From Thuidium tamariscinum (lineage: Eukaryota; Streptophyta; Bryopsida; Hypnales; Thuidiaceae), in contig OX344758.2 in the NCBI GenBank assembly GCA_947034885.2, positions 15,527,067 through 15,591,066 of the forward strand: a stretch of 64,000 bases of DNA. The letters are read 5' to 3'. The translations under genes and the position numbers were made by a program. Under the pieces are notes generated by a model. The model was not told the origin of the DNA. It searched no databases and was given only the letters and a program-made list of their open reading frames with translations. Shown here piece after piece: positions 60,231 through 64,000 of this stretch. Every line of letters begins with the position of its first letter. Position 1 is the first letter of the stretch.

Positions 60231-60406
60231 CATTAGTAGAAAAGTATGTTGTAGTGAATAAAACAATGTTGGGTTGATTTTGTTAATGATGTTGTTGAAA
60301 ACATAAATATCTAATTTTGAAATGTAGATTTTTGTATTTTCAACAACGCAATTAATAGAATTGATCCAATATTGTTTTGTTCACTACAACATATTTTCTA
60401 CTAGTG
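60231..60406. mobile_element. CACTA-type MITE in the LINE2 endonuclease, 176 bp, TSD ATG
   Basis: Left CATTAGTAGAAAAGTATGTT, right inverse CACTAGTAGAAAATATGTTG; ATG on both sides (60228-60230 and 60407-60409). The arms share GTTGTAGTGAATAAAACAAT and its inverse. It splits the endonuclease frame between ALIRELPS and the WILVGDFN motif. Confidence 0.88.
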
Positions 60407-60984
60407 ATGGGAGCTCACGTATTAAAGCATCCTATAATTGGCAGTAGGCTTGTATATCATTCAGAGCATATATATTCACTATCTTGACGTTGCCCCTAAG
60501 GATATCTAACAAAATAATCCATTGGGCTCTATTCTCCGTCACAATGCCCTAGCTTGTGACCATCTTGGCAATTCTTGGCAAAACCAAAGTTATGAATCTA
60601 CCTCGACCTAACTTAGGACCAAGTGAGTCATTGTTGTACCGTACGCTAGTTGTTTCCATCTACAATGAAGCTCGACGTTAGAGAAGTTGTCCCAAATTGT
60701 TTGAGTCTTGATTATAGAGCTTGTGTTCTTAGAATAGGACTATATTGAGTTGAAAGATAGACTAAATGTAATTGCAAAGACTAGTGGGATGGATCAATGC
60801 TTTATCATCAAGCCTCCGAATGTTAATCAATAGAAGTTGTAAGATCATAAATCTCTACTAGTAGAAGCCCTTTTTTTTGGGATGTTAGCAACAAATAAGA
60901 ACATTTTTAGAACAAAAATTGAAAGTGAAATAACATAAGTTTGAACAAAGTTGATTGCAACCCCTTACAAACCTTAAAAACTCC

Positions 60985-61440
60985 TCTTAAAGAAGTACTT
61001 GATACTAATAAGAATTCTACAAGCGTTCTATAACTCTGAATGAGGAGTATAATATCTCTTTGAAAAGCTAACACAAAATCCTACAAATCCTATAAATTTC
61101 AACTAAAATTAAGATATTGTCCAATTTTTACAACTACTCAAAGTTCTCTCTTTCCAATTCAAAAGTAGTTCATCACTACTTTGCTTTCAAGGCTATAACT
61201 CTCAAAATACAATTCCAAATTGATTGTGTGATGTCTCTATAGAAAGCTAGCACAAAAATATACAAACTTCTATATCTCAACTCCAATTAAAATACTATCC
61301 AACTTCTATAGCTGTTCAAAGTTTCCTCACTTCAAATGAAAGGTAACTCCTCACTACTTACTCTTAAGCTCATAACTTTTTGATCCTAACTCTAAATCTA
61401 GTGCATGATATCTATACATTAAGGAAGCTTAGAATATTCT
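60985..61440 (+). repeat. Diverged direct duplication, period about 181 bp
   Basis: AAAGCTAACACAAAATCCTA near 61064 and AAAGCTAGCACAAAAATATA near 61242 start two copies that also share a TAAAATACTATCCAACTTCT-like segment and a CTCACTACTT segment. Confidence 0.6.
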
Positions 61441-61466
61441 CTCTTATTTTGTTTGTTTGTCACATT

Positions 61467-62520
61467 GAGATCTCTCGGAACATGCATCCCTCGGTCCCAC
61501 ACTTGGTATTGTCGGAAAGCTCTTGGTGAGGAAGGGTGCATCAGCTTGGCTTCGTGGTGTTCTGACCTAAGGTAGGTAGATCCATATCCGCCTGTTTAAG
61601 GTTTTAGGGTACTAGGATGACTCAAGGAAACTAAAGAAAATACACATCCAGTTAGCCTTTTGACAGGCACTTCGTAGTCAGTAAGAAATCTTGAAATAAT
61701 GCAATAGAAAAGATTTTATTCAAGTTCAAAGTCAGAACTATGAGCTTTCTATAATCACCTATAGACCACCACTATGGCCGCTTGAAGTCTTCTTCTTCAC
61801 TGAGAGGTATTGAAACTTACTATAACCAGTAATTGACCCTATTCCAACCTCTACAAACCCTAACATTGTTGCTTTCATCACCTTTGAAAATGCGACCAAT
61901 ATAGATGTAGCGTCAAATCAAGAGCTTACAAAAATGCCACCTATAAAACCATGCAAACTATATTCATTGTTGATCCCCTGTGTTAGGAAAGTCACACTGT
62001 CAATTTAGTAATATGTCCCCAAGGTCTTCAAATCAACATGCACCTAATTTCATCAGCGTTTGTTACATTAGGGCCACAGTTTAAAGTTCACCAATGAACG
62101 CTGAAAGGGAGTTATGTAGGGTGCGGGATTGGGGACCAATCGGAAATGGCTTTGCCTACCTTATTGTGTGAAAGTTATTGATTTTTGAATATTTTTTATT
62201 TTAAAAAACCAAAAATTGAGATCTCCCGTACCCTGTGTCTCATGATTGTGTGCTTGGTACTATCGAAAAGCTCTTGGTGAGGAAGGGTGCACGGGCTTGG
62301 TTTTATGGCATTCCAACCTATGATGTGAAAATTATAGATTTTTGAACATTTTTGGTTCTAAAAAATAAAAAAATTACCTTTACTTATATTTTGGTTGTGA
62401 TCTTGGTACCATCAAAAATCCCTTGACAAGGAGGGGTGTACAACATTTGTTTTGTGACATTTGGACCTATAGTGTGAGAGTTATTAAATTTCAAAGTTTT
62501 CATGTATTACGAAATTGATA
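61467..62520 (+). repeat. Three diverged 150-bp tandem units, the first split by an insertion
   Basis: Markers CTTGGTATTGTCGGAAAGCT (61503), CTTGGTACTATCGAAAAGCT (62253) and CTTGGTACCATCAAAAATCC (62403). The first unit is cut after GACCTA by the element at 61570-62161 and resumes with TTGTGTGAAAGTTATT. Confidence 0.7.
61570..62161. mobile_element. TA-flanked element, TIR AGGTAGG, 592 bp
   Basis: Left AGGTAGGTAGATCCATATCC; inverse right AGGTAGGCAAAGCCATTTCC. TA on both sides. The sister repeat units at about 62330 and 62470 show the uninterrupted target (ACCTATGATGTG and ACCTATAGTGTG). Termini are similar in style to the TA-flanked element at 15213 (AGGTGGG). No transposase coding. Confidence 0.72.
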
Positions 62521-63599
62521 AATTACTTTTATTTTGGATTTGACTATGGCAACGGCACAAGGCACTCTAGTCTTTTTGAAAAGCTAACAAGTAAATACAC
62601 AACCTCACCAAATATTTTTTTTAAATACTTCCTCACCACATAGTTATGAGCCCTCAAAAATTTAGCCCTCACTCTCTATAATAATCTTCCTTCTCCCACT
62701 TCCTGAAGCATAGATTTTGCATAAAAACTCCAAATGGAATGAGTGATAAGGTTTTGAAATCACAAAATTAAGATAAACAACTTCTTAAACTTTCATTGAA
62801 AAGCTCTCCCTATACAATGTGCGATGAATCCTCAAAGTCCAAGTTCTCTCAAAATAAATCAAGGAAAGGAGAAAGAAGAAGTTATATCCTATCCACCACC
62901 TAGTTAAGTGGAGTTTGACCACTACAAGGCCACATGGACTTGACTTCAACTATCGGCCTTCATTTTTTCCCCATAACCCTATCTTTATCTTTACATAAAC
63001 TTCTAGTTCTTTAAAAAAACCTAAATGAAAGGTAAAACAAACTTCACCTTTCTTTTAAACAACTTTAAACTCAAACTAAAGCCCTAAAATGACTTCAAGT
63101 GTAAAAAAAATCAAATTAATACCAAATAGTTGTTTAATAGAGGTAAAAAAAGTAGAATCTACTCCATATGGATGGATTGGATCCCCCCCCAAATTCTCTA
63201 CTTTAGCAACAACCTAAATTTATATGTAGTGTACGCCTATACAATGTGACAACGTTTGCATGGGATTTTGTTTTGACTCCAAGTAAGTTTTTAGAAGTTA
63301 CTAGGAGCTAAGGTAAAATGATAAACAAATGTAAAATAATAGGGGAATTGAAGGGCATCCGCATAACAAATTTTTCAAGAAACCAATTTTTTTTTTAAAT
63401 AAAAAAAATAGTGATATTGCATGCTACATCAGTACACTTTGATGCCTCTTAAGAGTTTTAAAATTGTTTTTCAATGTTAGCTAAGATGTCAATTGAGATA
63501 TTAATGGTGATGTCAAGTGAGACATATAAATGTTTTTTGTGACGTTCACTAAGATGTTCAAATAGACAAAGTTCAAAGTCCAATAGACCAAATATATCC
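62521..63599. other. AT-rich intergenic DNA, nothing identified
   Basis: No domain-bearing frame or TIR pair; a C run at 63184-63192. Confidence 0.4.
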
Positions 63600-63870
63600 T
63601 ATATGGTTTGTCTTCACTCCCATCGCCTCATTTGCTTAAATATCAAGTTGTTTTCACATCTAAATATACTCACAATAAGTGGCTTATCAAACCATGTAAC
63701 ATAAATACCAAGTACAATGTATGACATATTGTACACAAAACGGTGTGTATGATGTATGGCATATTGTATATGATACATTTTGTATTGTATATAATATATG
63801 GTATATTTTGTATTTTGTACTATGTATGGTTTTTTGTATGGTATATTGTATATTTGAGTATGTATGGTAC
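63600..63870. repeat. GTATGG/TATATGG repeat shared with 59030-59225
   Basis: Both places have a lead-in of TTTGTCTTNACTCC and AAGTGGCTT followed by a block of variable GTATGGCATATTGTATATGG units. The minus frames here are simple-repeat translations. Confidence 0.55.
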
Positions 63871-64000
63871 ATTTAAGCAAATGTTTCAAAAAAATGTCTA
63901 AACATCTAATTTAACATTAAAAAAAACAATCAAAAAATCCTTCCACAAGTCTTTGTCAATGTTGCTAGAAATAGTATGAAATTTTTTACAACATCTACAT

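Larger units (their letters stand above)
48734..60900 (-). pseudogene. LINE2: decayed L1-type retrotransposon, endonuclease to 3' tail, RT missing
   Basis: Minus-strand pieces in order. Endonuclease: RRLDDKAL near 60810, VKIVNIYALND near 60480, the catalytic-core motif WILVGDFNIVE at about 60185-60216, and CRWSNHSEVFAKIE near 59925. Post-RT: REVFLNMLLAKWILYAIELG near 54600. Zinc-binding region (LWKDVWLKTRPQKE, then a Cys-rich stretch) near 53090-53220. C-terminal IKFGPTLRPLCIDKAIELHG near 49070. A 3' end with GGTTTCCATTTGTTATCAAA ends in an AAAT microsatellite tail at about 48734-48760. No RT motifs lie between the endonuclease and post-RT parts; the 5-kb CACTA element sits at that junction. 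It is interrupted at 48828, 49179, 53610, 54746 and 60231. The remaining LINE sequence is only about 2.8 kb. Confidence 0.7.

Noticed and set aside
63614..63889. Two overlapping Tyr/Ile/His-rich minus frames
   Set aside because: Simple translations of the TATATGG/GTATGG repeat block, which recurs at 59130-59225.
1..64000. tRNA, rRNA, CRISPR array or organelle-derived insert
   Set aside because: No cloverleaf-compatible box pairs, rRNA core strings, spaced identical repeats or organelle genes were recognised by eye. A covariance-model scan would be decisive.

Overview
This is a land-plant nuclear window: AT-rich, gene-poor and dominated by transposable elements (TEs). The embryophyte assignment rests on one recognisable plant gene, a DUF506 (PDDEXK-like) family protein at 1412-2758 on the minus strand, and on typical plant TE signatures such as CACTACAAGAAA termini, L1-type LINEs and PIF/Harbinger-like ends. 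I cannot name the species. I see no tRNA, rRNA, CRISPR array, bacterial operon or intact transposase gene.

Layout. 1-3.4 kb: the DUF506 gene with its flanks. 3.4-13 kb: intergenic DNA with a CACTA-type MITE (3669-3831), a foldback element (6960-7416) carrying another foldback (7011-7239), a dispersed 65-bp motif family, and the first members of a TTAA-flanked family (9673, 10374-11257). 13.1-16.4 kb: three PIF/Harbinger-like elements joined end to end through shared TTA targets, with two further MITEs inside or between them, then a short promoter-like stretch. 17-29 kb: mostly featureless AT-rich DNA, another TTAA-flanked element (20593-21584) and a dead pogo-like DDE transposase (about 26940-28250, minus). 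29-44 kb: a 4-bp-TSD element, a long CACTA hairpin, six or more copies of a 0.2-kb foldback family, a GC-rich stretch, two TTAA-flanked elements and a textbook hAT MITE (43871-43999).

44-61 kb is the most informative part. Two decayed L1-type LINEs lie on the minus strand and act as a reference into which later elements inserted. LINE1 (about 44190-48733) is broken by a CACTA MITE and a 732-bp 4-bp-TSD element. LINE2 (about 48734-60900) is broken by a CACTA MITE in its 3' end, a 3.56-kb LTR-like element with 5-bp TSD, a 442-bp 4-bp-TSD element, a 5-kb CACTA element (which contains a 2-kb CACTA-like element, which contains a 263-bp MITE) and a CACTA MITE in the endonuclease domain. 61-64 kb holds diverged tandem repeats, one split by a TA-flanked element.

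Most boundaries come from pairing terminal inverted repeats and reading target-site duplications (TSDs) by eye. The most novel-looking material is (i) a TTAA-flanked, CCC-starting family resembling piggyBac/Kolobok-type transposons, which are rarely reported from plants, and (ii) GGGT...ACCC elements with 4-bp TSDs, which fit no common plant superfamily.
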